Positions 43,056-53,161 are shown, counted from the first letter of the stretch. The stretch is DNA of 64,000 nucleotides from DATFVJ01 sp963727015 (GCA_963727015.1 CAVSEV010000011.1:868001-932000), one strand, 5' to 3'. Notes: generated by a model not told the origin, from the sequence alone. Program-made: numbers and translations.

Positions 43056-45338
43056 GTGAGCAGCCGGGCGGCAGGGCCGGCCCGCACCGGTCATGACACG
43101 GTCGAGGATGCTGCGGCCACGGCGGACCGTGCGCAGCCGTATGCCGAGCTGGGTCTGGATGCGGGAGAATACGAAAGGATAGTGGGGATCCTTGGCCGCA
43201 GGCCTACCGACGCCGAACTGGCCATCTACTCGGTTATGTGGAGCGAGCACTGCTCCTACAAGTCCTCCAAGGTGCACCTGCGGCGGCTCGCGGCGACGAT
43301 GCCGCGCAGCGACGCGCTGCTGGCCGGCATGGGCCAGAACGCCGGCGTCGTGGACGTCGGTCACGGTTACGCGGTGACCTTCAAGATCGAATCCCACAAC
43401 CATCCGTCGTATGTGGAGCCCCACCAGGGAGCGGCTACCGGTGTCGGCGGGATCGTGCGGGACATACTGGCAATGGGCGCCAGGCCGGTCGCCGTGATGG
43501 ACTCGCTGCGGTTCGGCCCCGCGGACGCGCCAGATACCCGCCGGGTGCTGCCGGGCGTGGTCGGTGGCATCTCCTTCTACGGCAACTGCCTCGGCCTGCC
43601 CAACATCGGCGGTGAGCTTGCGTTCGACCGTTGCTACGCGGGGAACCCGCTGGTGAACGCGCTGTGCGTGGGCGTGATGCGGCACCAGGACCTGAAGTCA
43701 GCTGCCGCCTCCGGGCCGGGCAACAAGGTGATCCTATTCGGCGCGCGTACGGGTCCGGATGGCATCGGCGGCGCCTCGGTGCTCGCCAGCGCCACGTTCG
43801 GCGACGCAGCAGGTGGCAGTGCGGCGAAACGCCCAAGCGTCCAGGTCGGCGACCCGTTCATGGAGAAGCTGCTGATCGAATGCTGCCTGGATCTTTTCGC
43901 AGCCGGTGTCGTCACGGGCATCCAGGATCTGGGCGCCGCCGGGGTGTCGTGCGCGACCACCGAGCTTGCCGCGGCAGGCACGGGCGGCATGCGGGTCGAA
44001 TTGGACGCGGTGCCGCTGCGAGATCCGTCGCTCGGCCCAGCCGAGATCTTGATGAGCGAGTCACAGGAACGCATGATGGCTGTTACCGAACCGGGCTCCG
44101 TCGCCGAGTTCATGCGCATCTGCGCCACCTGGGACGTGCCAGCGACCGTGATCGGCGAGGTCACCAGCACCGGCAGGCTCGTGATGACCTGGCACGGTGA
44201 CGTGGTGGCAGACATCCCGCCGGGCACGGCGGCCGACGAGGGGCCCGTCTACGACCGGCCCGCGCAGCGGCCCGCGAGCCAGGATGCGCTCATCGCGGAC
44301 GACGCGGCGGCGCTGCCGAGGCCCAGCGACGGCGCCGGGCTCCGTGACACCCTGCTGGCCCTGCTCGGCAGCCCGGATCTGGCTGCCAAGACGTGGGTAA
44401 CCCAGCAGTACGACCGCTATGTGCGCGGCAACACGGTGCTCGCGATGCCTGACGACGCGGGCGTGCTGCGGATCGATGAGCAGAGCGGGCTCGGGGTGGC
44501 GCTTGCCACCGACGGCAACGCGCGTTACGCGAGACTGGACCCGTACGCGGGCGCCCAGCTCGCCCTCGCCGAGGCGTATAGGAACGTGGCTGCCACCGGC
44601 GCGCGGCCGCTCGCGGTCACCAACTGCCTCAATTTCGGCTCACCGGAGGAGCCTGCGGTGATGTGGCAGTTCGCGGCGGCAGTTCGCGGCCTAGCCGACG
44701 GCTGCGCGACGCTCGGCATGCCGGTGACCGGCGGCAATGTTAGTTTCTACAATCAGACCGAGGACGCGGCGATCCATCCGACGCCGGTGGTGGGCGTGCT
44801 CGGAGTCCACGACGACGTTCGTGACCGGGTCACGATCGGATTCGCCAGCCCTGGCGCGAGGATCGTGCTGCTCGGGCAGACCCGGCCGGAATTCGGCGGC
44901 TCGGCCTGGGCGCACGTGGTGCACGGTCATCTGGGCGGCAGCCCGCCGAGGGTGAACCTCATATCGGAGCGTCAGCTCGGCCACACGTTGATGGCCGCGG
45001 CGGCTGGTGCCATGGTTGACGCCGCGCACGATCTTTCCGACGGTGGCTTGGCGGTGGCACTCGCCGAGTCCTGCCTGCGTGGTGGCCTCGGCTGCCGGAT
45101 ACGGCTGCCTGGCGACCCGTTCGTCTGGCTGTTCAGTGAGTCGGCGGCCCGTGCGGTCGTGGCTGTGCGGCCCGGCCACGAGACGGCGTTCGACCAGCTC
45201 TGCGCGGACCACGGCGTGCCTGCTACGGTCCTGGGCGCGGCTGGCGGCGACAGCCTTGATGTCGAGGGATGCTTTGCGATTCCGCTGGCCGAACTGGCCG
45301 CCGTGCACGAGCACACCCTCCCCGCCTTGTTCGGCTGA
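43056..45338 (+). CDS. purL: FGAM synthase large subunit PurL (small type)
   Basis: 760 residues, the usual size of the small PurL that works with PurS and PurQ. Markers: MWSEHCSYKSSKVHLRRL, SHNHPSYVEPHQGAATGVGG, GPGNKVILFGARTGPDGIGG, and a second AIRS-like half (VALATDGNARYARLDPYAG, VTGGNVSFYNQTE, DLSDGGLAVALAES). It makes FGAM from FGAR, ATP and ammonia. GTG start with GCGACG upstream; the exact start is uncertain by a few codons. Confidence 0.96.
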   Translation: MSSRAAGPARTGHDTVEDAAATADRAQPYAELGLDAGEYERIVGILGRRPTDAELAIYSVMWSEHCSYKSSKVHLRRLAATMPRSDALLAGMGQNAGVVDVGHGYAVTFKIESHNHPSYVEPHQGAATGVGGIVRDILAMGARPVAVMDSLRFGPADAPDTRRVLPGVVGGISFYGNCLGLPNIGGELAFDRCYAGNPLVNALCVGVMRHQDLKSAAASGPGNKVILFGARTGPDGIGGASVLASATFGDAAGGSAAKRPSVQVGDPFMEKLLIECCLDLFAAGVVTGIQDLGAAGVSCATTELAAAGTGGMRVELDAVPLRDPSLGPAEILMSESQERMMAVTEPGSVAEFMRICATWDVPATVIGEVTSTGRLVMTWHGDVVADIPPGTAADEGPVYDRPAQRPASQDALIADDAAALPRPSDGAGLRDTLLALLGSPDLAAKTWVTQQYDRYVRGNTVLAMPDDAGVLRIDEQSGLGVALATDGNARYARLDPYAGAQLALAEAYRNVAATGARPLAVTNCLNFGSPEEPAVMWQFAAAVRGLADGCATLGMPVTGGNVSFYNQTEDAAIHPTPVVGVLGVHDDVRDRVTIGFASPGARIVLLGQTRPEFGGSAWAHVVHGHLGGSPPRVNLISERQLGHTLMAAAAGAMVDAAHDLSDGGLAVALAESCLRGGLGCRIRLPGDPFVWLFSESAARAVVAVRPGHETAFDQLCADHGVPATVLGAAGGDSLDVEGCFAIPLAELAAVHEHTLPALFG

Positions 45339-45390
45339 CAACGGCGTAGCTAGTGGCTTGTGCACCCGGCGCCAAAAGCCGCGGGGCGGA

Positions 45391-46053
45391 TCAGTAGGCC
45401 GACCAGAACTCGATGAGCTGCTGCCAGCCGAACACGCGGCCGCATGGCTGCAAACCCGCGGGGGTGCCGTCTCGCCAGCCGGTTCCGCTTGCTGTGAGGC
45501 ACTGCCCGGCGGCTTCGCTGCGCAGTTGCCAGTAGTCACGGCCGGTGGGGTCCTTGCCCAGGTAGGGATGGGTCCAGCGCTGGCTGAGGCGCAGATCACA
45601 GGGCTTCAGCGTGAGCCGAGCCGCCGCACGGGCGCCTGCTCTTCCCGGCTTGCCGACGGCCGCGTTCAGGCAGTTACCTTCAGGCACGTAGACGAGCACA
45701 TAGCTGCCGTCGCTCATCTCGTTGGCCTGCCACTGCTGGCTGGACAGCACACTGCCGTCGCCGCCGCCCGCGAGGAAGGACAGGCCTGCCCCTGCTGGGG
45801 CCAGCAGCCGCTGCGTAGTACCGTCCCCAGGGCCAGGGGCGGCGAGCCCGGCGAGTTGCTGGCTGGCCAGGGTCGTGGAGAGCGCGTGATGGTAGCGCGG
45901 CCGGCCGCTGCCGGTCAGCAGGACGGCGACGGCGGTTACCGCAGCGGCGAGTACCGCTAACACCACGACCGTAGCGAGCACAATGGATCCGCGCTCAGCG
46001 CGTGTCCAGTGCCGTGACACGTGATCTCGGATCGCTCGCCGCTGTCCCGGCAT
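45391..46053 (-). CDS. membrane-anchored protein with ricin-B-like domain
   Basis: 220 residues. One helix at about 23-47 (IVLATVVVLAVLAAAVTAVA), then an outer part with CLNAAVGKPG, LKPCDLRLSQRWTHPY and QCLTASGTGWRDGTPAGLQP. The QxW-type text and paired cysteines suggest a beta-trefoil (ricin-type) lectin-like module, though only part of the three-fold repeat is clear. No enzyme motif. It lies against the operon direction between purL and the sterol-carrier gene. Confidence 0.55.
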   Translation of the reverse strand: MPGQRRAIRDHVSRHWTRAERGSIVLATVVVLAVLAAAVTAVAVLLTGSGRPRYHHALSTTLASQQLAGLAAPGPGDGTTQRLLAPAGAGLSFLAGGGDGSVLSSQQWQANEMSDGSYVLVYVPEGNCLNAAVGKPGRAGARAAARLTLKPCDLRLSQRWTHPYLGKDPTGRDYWQLRSEAAGQCLTASGTGWRDGTPAGLQPCGRVFGWQQLIEFWSAY

Positions 46054-46237
46054 ACCGAACGCCTACATACGAAAGGTGTTCACTGACAAGCCACTACGGG
46101 ATAAATTACCAATCCGTTGAGTTTCCATTGCGGCCGCCGATGCGCGGGCCCGCCCGCCTGCGTCCCACGCAGGCTGGGCAAGATGGCCGGGCGGCCGGCC
46201 GCCGTGGGGGTCCGGGCCGTGAGATAGCTTCCGTTGC

Positions 46238-46699
46238 GTGCCATCACGACGCCCGCGTCCCGAGCGTGTGCTCGCCGCGCTGGCCGCTCAACTGGCGGAG
46301 CTTGGCCATCCGCCCGCCGGCCCGCCTGATCGCGGCTCGCCCGGGCTCGCCGGGCTGCAATCCGCCTGCGTGGACGCGGTGCTCGCGGCGCTCGGCGCGG
46401 GCCTGCGCCCGCAGCCCGGCGCGCTCCGGATCGCGGTGAGATACCTGCTCGACCTGCTCGCGGTGGCCGCTCCCGGGCGGGCGGTCGAGGTGCGCGTGCC
46501 GCCGTACGGCGCGGTGCAATGCACAGCGGGCCCGGTGCACACCAGGGGCACGCCGCCCAACGTGGTCGAGACGGACCCGGTGACTTGGCTGCGCCTCGCG
46601 ACCGGAGGCCTCACCTGGCAGGAGGGGGTCGACGGCGGCGCCATCCGGGCGAGCGGCCCGCGTGCCGACGTGTCTGCGCATCTGCCTGTCCGCCGGTGA
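46238..46699 (+). CDS. sterol carrier protein-like protein of the purL-purF interval
   Basis: 153 residues from GTG 46238. RIAVRYLLDLLAVAAPGRAV, EVRVPPYGAVQC and ETDPVTWLRLATGGLTWQEG match the small actinobacterial proteins, annotated sterol carrier family, that lie just before purF in several genera. The fold suggests binding of a hydrophobic ligand; there is no known role in purine synthesis. It ends 14 bases before purF. Confidence 0.7.
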   Translation: MPSRRPRPERVLAALAAQLAELGHPPAGPPDRGSPGLAGLQSACVDAVLAALGAGLRPQPGALRIAVRYLLDLLAVAAPGRAVEVRVPPYGAVQCTAGPVHTRGTPPNVVETDPVTWLRLATGGLTWQEGVDGGAIRASGPRADVSAHLPVRR

Positions 46700-46713
46700 G
46701 TCACCAGTAGACT

Positions 46714-48213
46714 GTGCGGGTGGCCGAACACAGTGGCGGTCTAACCAGTGACTTCGCCGACTCTGCCAGGTCTGCCAGTTTTGCCGGCTCTGCCAGCTCT
46801 GCCTCCGGTGACAACCCGCCGAGGGAAGCCTGCGGAGTGTTCGGCGTCTGGGCTCCGGCCGAAGAGGTCAGCAAACTCACTTACTACGGGCTCTACGCGC
46901 TGCAGCATCGTGGCCAGGAGTCCGCCGGCATCGCCGTCAGCGACGGCATCCGTATCGTCGTATACAAGGACATGGGCCTGGTCGCCCAGGTCTTTGACGA
47001 GTCTGTACTCAAAACCCTGCGTGGTCATGTGGCGATCGGCCATTGCAGGTACTCGACCACGGGTTCGTCGGTGTGGGCCAACGCACAGCCGGCCTTCCGG
47101 TTCACCGGGACCTCCGGGCTTGCGCTCGGGCATAACGGCAACCTGATCAATACGCGCGAGCTCGCCGCCATGCTGGCGGACACGCCCGCGGCGGCGGAAG
47201 GTCTGACCGGCACGTCAGACACCGATGTGCTCACCGCGCTCTTCGCTGACCAGCCCGGCTCCATGGCCGATGCCGCGGCGGCGGTGCTGCCGCTGGTAAG
47301 AGGGGCCTTCTCGCTCGTTTTCATGGATGAGCAGACCTTGTACGCGGCCCGTGACCCGCAGGGATTCCGGCCCCTTGTGCTGGGCCGGCTTGCGCGCGGC
47401 TGGGTGGTCGCCAGCGAAACGGCCGCGCTCGACATCGTGGGCGCGGCCTTCGTGCGCGAGGTCGAGCCTGGCGAGCTGCTCGTGATCAACGAGGCCGGGG
47501 TGAGGTCCCGGCGGTTCACTCCCGCCGACCCGAAAGGTTGCCTGTTCGAGTACGTGTACCTGGCGCGGCCTGACACCGCGATCGCCGGGCGCGGCGTGCA
47601 CGCGACCCGGCTGGACATCGGGCGGCGGCTGGCAGGCGAGCATCCAGCGGACGCGGACCTGGTGATCCCCGTGCCAGAATCGGGTACCCCGGCCGCGATC
47701 GGTTACGCCGAGGCAAGTGGCATTCCTTATGGCCAGGGCCTGGTCAAGAATTCCTATGTCGGGCGGACCTTCATCGAGCCCAGCCAGACGATCCGCCAGC
47801 TCGGGATCAGGCTGAAGCTGAATCCGCTGCGTGACGCGATCACGGGCAAGCGGCTGGTGGTCGTTGACGACTCGATCGTGCGGGGCAACACGCAGCAGGC
47901 GATCATCGCGATGCTCCGGGAAGCCGGCGCAACCGAGGTGCATGTGCGTATCTCGAGCCCGCCCGTGTCGTGGCCGTGCTTCTACGGCATCGACTTCGCC
48001 AGCCGTGCCGAACTTATTGCCGGGAACCTGGACGTGCCAGGGATTCAGGCGTCGATCGGAGCCGACTCGCTCGGCTACGTGTCGCTCGGCGGGCTCATCG
48101 CAGCGACGCGCCTGCCCGCGGTCAGGCTCTGCCACGCCTGCTTCGACGGCAAGTACCCGCTTTCTGTGGCCGAGGGCGAGCGGGGCAAGCATGTGCTCGA
48201 GGAGGTGCCGTGA
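46714..48213 (+). CDS. purF: amidophosphoribosyltransferase PurF
   Basis: 499 residues. A propeptide of 39 residues precedes the catalytic Cys (REACGVFGVWAP, Cys40). The glutaminase part has YYGLYALQHRGQESAGIAVS, and the PRPP loop is VVVDDSIVRGNTQQ. Cysteines in KGCLFEYVYLARPD, WPCFYGIDF and LCHACFDGKYP match the 4Fe-4S ligands of the Bacillus-type enzyme. The Ser/Ala-rich propeptide is longer than usual. It makes phosphoribosylamine, the first step of the pathway. The stop overlaps the purM GTG. Confidence 0.95.
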   Translation: MRVAEHSGGLTSDFADSARSASFAGSASSASGDNPPREACGVFGVWAPAEEVSKLTYYGLYALQHRGQESAGIAVSDGIRIVVYKDMGLVAQVFDESVLKTLRGHVAIGHCRYSTTGSSVWANAQPAFRFTGTSGLALGHNGNLINTRELAAMLADTPAAAEGLTGTSDTDVLTALFADQPGSMADAAAAVLPLVRGAFSLVFMDEQTLYAARDPQGFRPLVLGRLARGWVVASETAALDIVGAAFVREVEPGELLVINEAGVRSRRFTPADPKGCLFEYVYLARPDTAIAGRGVHATRLDIGRRLAGEHPADADLVIPVPESGTPAAIGYAEASGIPYGQGLVKNSYVGRTFIEPSQTIRQLGIRLKLNPLRDAITGKRLVVVDDSIVRGNTQQAIIAMLREAGATEVHVRISSPPVSWPCFYGIDFASRAELIAGNLDVPGIQASIGADSLGYVSLGGLIAATRLPAVRLCHACFDGKYPLSVAEGERGKHVLEEVP

Positions 48214-49277
48214 CGAGCGGGGCGGCCGCAGGCTACACGGCTGCCGGAGTCGACATCGACGCCGCGGACCGCGCGATCGAACTGATGCGGGCGGCCGTGG
48301 CGCGTACGGCGCGGCCGGAAGTGGTGGGCGGCATCGGCGGTTTCTCCGGCCTGTTCGACGCCAGCAAGCTCGCAGCTTACCGGCGGCCGCTGCTCGCCAC
48401 CTCCACCGACGGCGTGGGCACCAAGGTCATGATCGTGCAGCGGCTCGGCCGGTACGACACGATCGGCATCGACCTCGTTGCAATGGTGGCCGATGACCTG
48501 GTCGTCTGCGGCGCCGAGCCGCTGTTCATGACGGACTACCTGGTGTTCGGCAAGGTGATCCCCGAACGGGTGGCCGCTGTCGTGGGAGGGATCGCGGCAG
48601 GCTGCGAGCGGGCGGGCTGCTCGCTAGTTGGCGGGGAGACGGCGGAGCACCCCGGGCATCTGGGGCCGGCTGACTTCGACATCGCGGGTGCGGCCACGGG
48701 CGTCGTGGAAGCCGATGAGCTTCTCGGCGCGGGCCGCGTGCGCGTCGGCGACGTCGTGATCGCCATGGCGTCGTCAGGTGTGCACGCTAACGGGTTCTCG
48801 CTCGTGCGCGACATCCTCGCGAGGACAGGCATGGACCTGGAGGGCGAGCAGCCCGAACTCGGCCGGACGCTGGGCGCCGAGCTGTGCACCCCGTCGCATA
48901 TCTACACGCCGGCCTGCCTGGCGCTGGCGCGTTCGTCCGTGGTGCACGCTTTCGCGCACATCACAGGCGGCGGGATCGCCGCGAACATGGCAAGAGTGCT
49001 CCCGCCGGACGCGGACGCGGTCATCGACAGGCGCACGTGGCGCCCGCCGGCGGTCTTCCGGCTGCTCGCGGACCGCGGCGCCATCCCCGGCGGCCTGGCG
49101 GGCGCGGAGATGGAACGGGTCTTCAACCTCGGCGTCGGGATGACCGCGGTCGTCCCGACGCCCGAGGTGTCCCGCGTCCTCGGGCTGCTCGCGGCGGAGG
49201 GTGTCCGCGCCTGGGTGGCGGGCGAGATCCTGCCCGGCTCGGGTGGCGCACGGCTAACCGGGTCTTATCCCGCCTGA
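48210..49277 (+). CDS. purM: phosphoribosylformylglycinamidine cyclo-ligase PurM
   Basis: 355 residues from GTG 48210, which overlaps the purF stop (GTGA) and has GAGGAGG upstream. Markers: GGIGGFSGLFD, LATSTDGVGTKVMIVQRLGR, DLVAMVADDLVVCGAEPLFM, LVGGETAEHPGHL and SSGVHANGFSLVR. It closes the imidazole ring (FGAM to AIR) with ATP. Translational coupling to purF is likely. Confidence 0.96.
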   Translation: MTSGAAAGYTAAGVDIDAADRAIELMRAAVARTARPEVVGGIGGFSGLFDASKLAAYRRPLLATSTDGVGTKVMIVQRLGRYDTIGIDLVAMVADDLVVCGAEPLFMTDYLVFGKVIPERVAAVVGGIAAGCERAGCSLVGGETAEHPGHLGPADFDIAGAATGVVEADELLGAGRVRVGDVVIAMASSGVHANGFSLVRDILARTGMDLEGEQPELGRTLGAELCTPSHIYTPACLALARSSVVHAFAHITGGGIAANMARVLPPDADAVIDRRTWRPPAVFRLLADRGAIPGGLAGAEMERVFNLGVGMTAVVPTPEVSRVLGLLAAEGVRAWVAGEILPGSGGARLTGSYPA

Positions 49278-49282
49278 CCGGC

Positions 49283-49501
49283 TCAGCCCGTACCGTCCCT
49301 GCGGCTTGGCTCGCCGTCGTCCTCGTCTTCTTCGTCCGCGTAACGGTCGGCGAGATCCTCATAGGAGGATTCACGCTCGTCGTCGCGCTGGTCTGAGCCG
49401 ACAATCTCTGCCCGCAGCCGATCCAGGTCTGTGCCGCCGCTGTTGTACTTCAGCTGGCGGGCGACCTTGACCTGCTTGGCCTTGGCTCGGCCGCGCCCCA
49501 T
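49283..49501 (-). CDS. DUF3073 family protein
   Basis: 72 residues: MGRGRAKAKQVKVARQLKYN, GGTDLDRLRAEI and a very acidic tail. This small protein is widespread in actinobacteria and typically lies convergent with purM, as here. A basic head plus an acidic tail suggests nucleic-acid or protein contacts, but its function is unknown. Confidence 0.92.
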   Translation of the reverse strand: MGRGRAKAKQVKVARQLKYNSGGTDLDRLRAEIVGSDQRDDERESSYEDLADRYADEEDEDDGEPSRRDGTG

Positions 49502-49756
49502 TGGCTCGACCCCCTCGAACGTCTGGGCCCACGTCAGGCCCCTGCCTCACTGCTCTTCTGCCGGTAGATGCTTGCGGCCATACCGCGCGACAAACCGACC
49601 CGCCGACCCTCCCTCGCCGGAAGGTGGCGCGTGTCGGCTTCCGTACTGGTACAACCGTACCTGCTTTGCGCCGTGCTCGCCTACGCTGTCCCGCCCTCAG
49701 GGGGCCATCCTGGCCAAGCGCGCTGGCGAGGCAGGGCGTTGCGCCCCCGGCCACGG

Positions 49757-50857
49757 TCACGATCGCAGCCAGATTCCTCGCAACCGGCCGACTTCCGACA
49801 TCCTCCGCTCGGCGAGCCTGTCGGCCGCGACCGCAGGCGGAACACCCTCGTCATCGGCGATCGCGAAGATTCTTTTGGTGGTGCCGAATATCTGGCCTGC
49901 CTGGGCTCGTGCCCGGTCAAGGTTGAAGCCTTCGAGTTCGTCGGCGACCTGGATCACGCCGCCCGCGTTCACCACATAGTCCGGCGCGTACAAGATGCCC
50001 TTGTCGGCTAGCAGCTTTTCGATACCCGCGTGGGCCAGCTGGTTGTTCGCGCCGCCGCACACGATCTTCGCGCGCAGTGACGTCACGGTGTCGTCGTCCA
50101 TCGCGCCGCCGAGGGCGCACGGAGCGTAGATGTCGACCTGCTCGCGGATCAGGTCCGACCGATCGGCCACCACAGCGACGCCGGGGTACCTGGCTGTGAC
50201 CCGATCGAGCGCCTGCTCGCTCACGTCGCAGATGACGACGTCGGCGCCGGCCTCGATCAAGTGGTCCACCAGCCGGTGGCCGACCTTGCCCACGCCTTCG
50301 ACGCCGACCCGCCGGCCACGCAGCGCCGTAGTCCCCCAGGCGTGCTCGGCCGCCGCGCGCATACCCTGGAACACGCCGAAGGCGGTGAGCAGCGATGAGT
50401 CGCCCGCGCCCCCATGGGGGATGGTGCGGCCGGTGACATAGGGGCACTCGCGGGCGATGACGTCCATGTCCTCGCTGCAGGTCCCGACGTCGCACGCGGT
50501 TATGTAGCGGCCGCCCAGCGCCTTGACGTAACGGCCGTAGGCGCGCAGCAGCGCCTCTGACTTGCCGGTAGCCGGATCTCCGATGATGACGGCCTTGCCG
50601 CCGCCAAGGTCGAGTCCGGCGAGGGCGTTCTTATAAGCCATCGCCCGGGCGAGATTGAGCGCGTCGGCCAGGGCGTCGTCTTCGGTTCCGTACGGGTAGA
50701 ACCGGGTGCCGCCCAGTGCCGGGCCGAGCGCGGTTGAATAGATCGCGACGATCGCGTGCAGCCCGCTCTGCACGTCCTGGCAGAAGGTAACCTGCTCGTG
50801 TCCCGCGCTTACTGCGACGCTTGTGCCCTTTTGGGGAGTTGCGAACACGTTTGTCAC
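49757..50857 (-). CDS. vdh: valine/leucine dehydrogenase
   Basis: 366 residues from GTG 50857 (AGGAGA upstream). Glu/Leu/Phe/Val dehydrogenase: GPALGGTRFYPYGTEDDAL, the catalytic lysines in MAYKNALAGLDLGGGKAVII, and the NAD site GVEGVGKVGHRLVDHLIEAG. It oxidatively deaminates branched-chain amino acids to 2-oxo acids with NAD, matching the Bkd complex encoded 10 kb away. The position between DUF3073 and bldC is the conserved location in Streptomyces-type genomes. It is divergent from the next gene. Confidence 0.93.
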   Translation of the reverse strand: MTNVFATPQKGTSVAVSAGHEQVTFCQDVQSGLHAIVAIYSTALGPALGGTRFYPYGTEDDALADALNLARAMAYKNALAGLDLGGGKAVIIGDPATGKSEALLRAYGRYVKALGGRYITACDVGTCSEDMDVIARECPYVTGRTIPHGGAGDSSLLTAFGVFQGMRAAAEHAWGTTALRGRRVGVEGVGKVGHRLVDHLIEAGADVVICDVSEQALDRVTARYPGVAVVADRSDLIREQVDIYAPCALGGAMDDDTVTSLRAKIVCGGANNQLAHAGIEKLLADKGILYAPDYVVNAGGVIQVADELEGFNLDRARAQAGQIFGTTKRIFAIADDEGVPPAVAADRLAERRMSEVGRLRGIWLRS

Positions 50858-51047
50858 GGTGGTGACTCTCCTGGTTACGTTCCGCGCCTTCGTTGGCGCG
50901 GGGTCCGGGTTAAGACTATTCCGTGGCGGCGGCCCGCCTTTTGCGATGACGGCCCTGGCCGGCTGGCTGGTATCGGAGCCTGGTTCGGTCAGGTAGCCAT
51001 GCTCTGCCGCGGCGCCCGGGCGGCGCGGCGAGGGACCGTCGCGGCAC

Positions 51048-52250
51048 TTGGTGACGATCTCGTTATGCACCGTGCGGCATCCAGAGACCAAGACGTGTCA
51101 CGATTCGGTCGTGCTGCCTTACGCCGCGTACCTTCGCGTGTATGAGCCGCTGACCGCGTTCGGCGAGCCCGACCGGTCACGCTGGGCTAGTTACGCCGCG
51201 TCCGCCGAGCGCCTGCGGCGGGCGAGCGCGATCGAGGCCGAGCATGAACAGGCGATGCGACGGCTCTGCGCCGTACCGCCGATCGTGGCTCCGGCGTGTG
51301 AGAGCGAGGACGCCTATGTTCGGCGGGCCGACGGCGCCGTCTACATCTGCCCGTGGCAGACGCGGCTGCGGTCGTGGCTGGCGCTTGGCCGGTTGCGGGC
51401 GACGCTGCCGCCGTCGCTGACCGACACGTTCGTGCCCAGGCGGATCGCGGATGTGGCCGCGGCCGATTTCGCGCGCTGGCACTCGCACACCCCATCGATT
51501 CGCACTCATATTCTGACCTCAACCTGGCACGTGCCGCTCGCCTGGTTCGTGCCGTTCGGGCCACCGGAGCGGCGGCTCGTGCTCGGCGGCGGAGCCGGAA
51601 CCGATGGCACCCAGGCAACGGCCGCGGCCACCCGCACACTCATCTACGTGACGACGATGGCGCAGGCGCGGCGGCGGGTGGCGCGCGCGCTCGACGCGGT
51701 CCGGCGCGGCCTGTCCCCTGATTCGCATCCCCACCGCGAAGAGCGGCCCGACGGCGGGCATCACGCCGAGGCCGACGCCGGGGATTACGGCGGGGATACC
51801 GGCAGTCCTTCCGGCGGGGCTCCCGCCGATGACACGGCTCCTCCTGGTGCGGTCTCGCACCGGGGAAGGGGGCGGCACGCGGGTGGATCGCGGCGGGGTG
51901 ACACCACGCGGCACGGGCGTGCGCCCCGGCATGGGGAGAGATCCAAGCACGCGGACACCGGCCGGCCGGCCGCGGCTCCCGCCGGGACGCGCCCATCCGC
52001 GGCGGCCGGCGAGATCGAGGAGGTCGGGCGCTGGCTGGAGGAGTTCCACCCACACTCGCTCGTTGAACTCGACTACGGCGGCCTTGTGCACATGCTCGAC
52101 GACGGGGCACTGCGGGCAGACCAGTCGGCGGCCGAGGTGGCGGCGGCGATCACTGGGCTTGAAACGGGCGAGCTCGAGCTGGCAGTGGCGATGTACCAGC
52201 GGCTGCGCAACCGCTGGCGGGCCTTGCAAGCTGCCGAGTCTGCGAGCTAG
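51048..52250 (+). CDS. conserved actinobacterial protein of unknown function
   Basis: About 400 residues; GTG 51111 (VVLPYAAYLRVYEPLTAF) is a better start than 51048. The N-terminal ~200 residues look folded (VYICPWQTRLRSWLALGRLR, HTPSIRTHILTSTWHVPLAW, FVPFGPPERRLVLG). A Gly/Arg/His-rich linker follows, then a conserved C-terminal segment (WLEEFHPHSLVELDYGGLVH, then MLDDGALRADQSA). No motif that I recognise. Similar proteins are expected between vdh and bldC in related genomes. The TAG stop directly abuts a MITE-like element. Confidence 0.7.
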   Translation: MVTISLCTVRHPETKTCHDSVVLPYAAYLRVYEPLTAFGEPDRSRWASYAASAERLRRASAIEAEHEQAMRRLCAVPPIVAPACESEDAYVRRADGAVYICPWQTRLRSWLALGRLRATLPPSLTDTFVPRRIADVAAADFARWHSHTPSIRTHILTSTWHVPLAWFVPFGPPERRLVLGGGAGTDGTQATAAATRTLIYVTTMAQARRRVARALDAVRRGLSPDSHPHREERPDGGHHAEADAGDYGGDTGSPSGGAPADDTAPPGAVSHRGRGRHAGGSRRGDTTRHGRAPRHGERSKHADTGRPAAAPAGTRPSAAAGEIEEVGRWLEEFHPHSLVELDYGGLVHMLDDGALRADQSAAEVAAAITGLETGELELAVAMYQRLRNRWRALQAAESAS

Positions 52251-52435
52251 CTAGTGGTCTGTCAGAGGAGTCTTCTTTGGCTCTGTGGCCCACGACAACG
52301 CCCATTGCGGGCACCTCGCGGCGTTGTCGTCGTCGCGCGTAGCACCAGCGAAGCGCTTGTCGAGGACAAGCACCGCCTTGCGATGCACCCACCTGGACGC
52401 CGTTCGCTCAAAGGACCCCTCTGACAGACCACTAG
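52251..52435. mobile_element. 185-bp MITE-like element with 22-bp terminal inverted repeats
   Basis: The ends are CTAGTGGTCTGTCAGAGGAGTC and its inverted partner, with 21 of 22 positions matching. The interior has an 11-bp hairpin ACGACAACGCC/GGCGTTGTCGT (52292-52330) and CGCTTGTCGAGGACAAGC, which resembles the core of the 13.7/34.1-kb family (CTTGTCGAGG, then CAAGCAGCGCCTTG). No coding capacity. Each end begins with CTAG. It lies immediately after the stop codon of the upstream gene. 52436-52930 beyond it holds nothing I can name. Confidence 0.75.
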
Positions 52436-53161
52436 CGCGTAGATCTCCGTGGCTGCGGGCGGGGCGCCGGGGGATCAGGGTCGCGCGGGGTTCGTTCTGG
52501 AGGGCAGCGCGTGCGCCATCACCGCGGCGTCACTGTTTCGTATCTGCGGGGGCGGTGAGCGCCGTGCGGGTGTTGTGTTAGCGCTGCCCGGTGAACGGTG
52601 TCGCACGGACGCGGGCGCGGTCACGGTGGCGGTGCGGCCGCCGGGCTCGGGCATAGCGGGGCGCGGGTGTGCTGCTTCCAGCTTCTGGCACCCCGGGGCG
52701 GCTCTGGGCTGGTGCCCGATGGCCCACTGGGCGCCAGATCTGGCATCCCAGGGACATCCCAGCGGCACACCAGAGGCCATTGGGCGGCACCCGCGACAGG
52801 TGATCTTGCGGGCGAGCCCATTGCCAACCGCAAAGCAGGTCGCCTCGGGACACCGGGCCACTGATCGGAACAAGCTCACTGCCAGGCCTTTGGTGCCCGA
52901 CTCGCGGGCTAGCATTTTTCCGAATCTGCCTCGTTGCGACTAAACGTGTCGCTAGAATTACGCACGGTGACAGCGATCAGCGGAGCAACGGGGGCAACCT
53001 CACGCAGAAACTTTGCTCTAGGTGGTCGACTCGTCACGTCTGGTGATGGCAATATGGTCTCCGTGGGCCATATCAGGGCATCCACGACAAGCTCCAGATG
53101 GAGCGCAGGTACAGCTAACACGCAGGATCGTAATCCCGGTCCAGGAGGAGAGGCCGCACAC

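Noticed and set aside
52449..52943. 495-base open frame between the MITE-like element and bldC
   Set aside because: No recognisable domain; the second half reads as random. It may be residue of an old gene but I cannot support a CDS.
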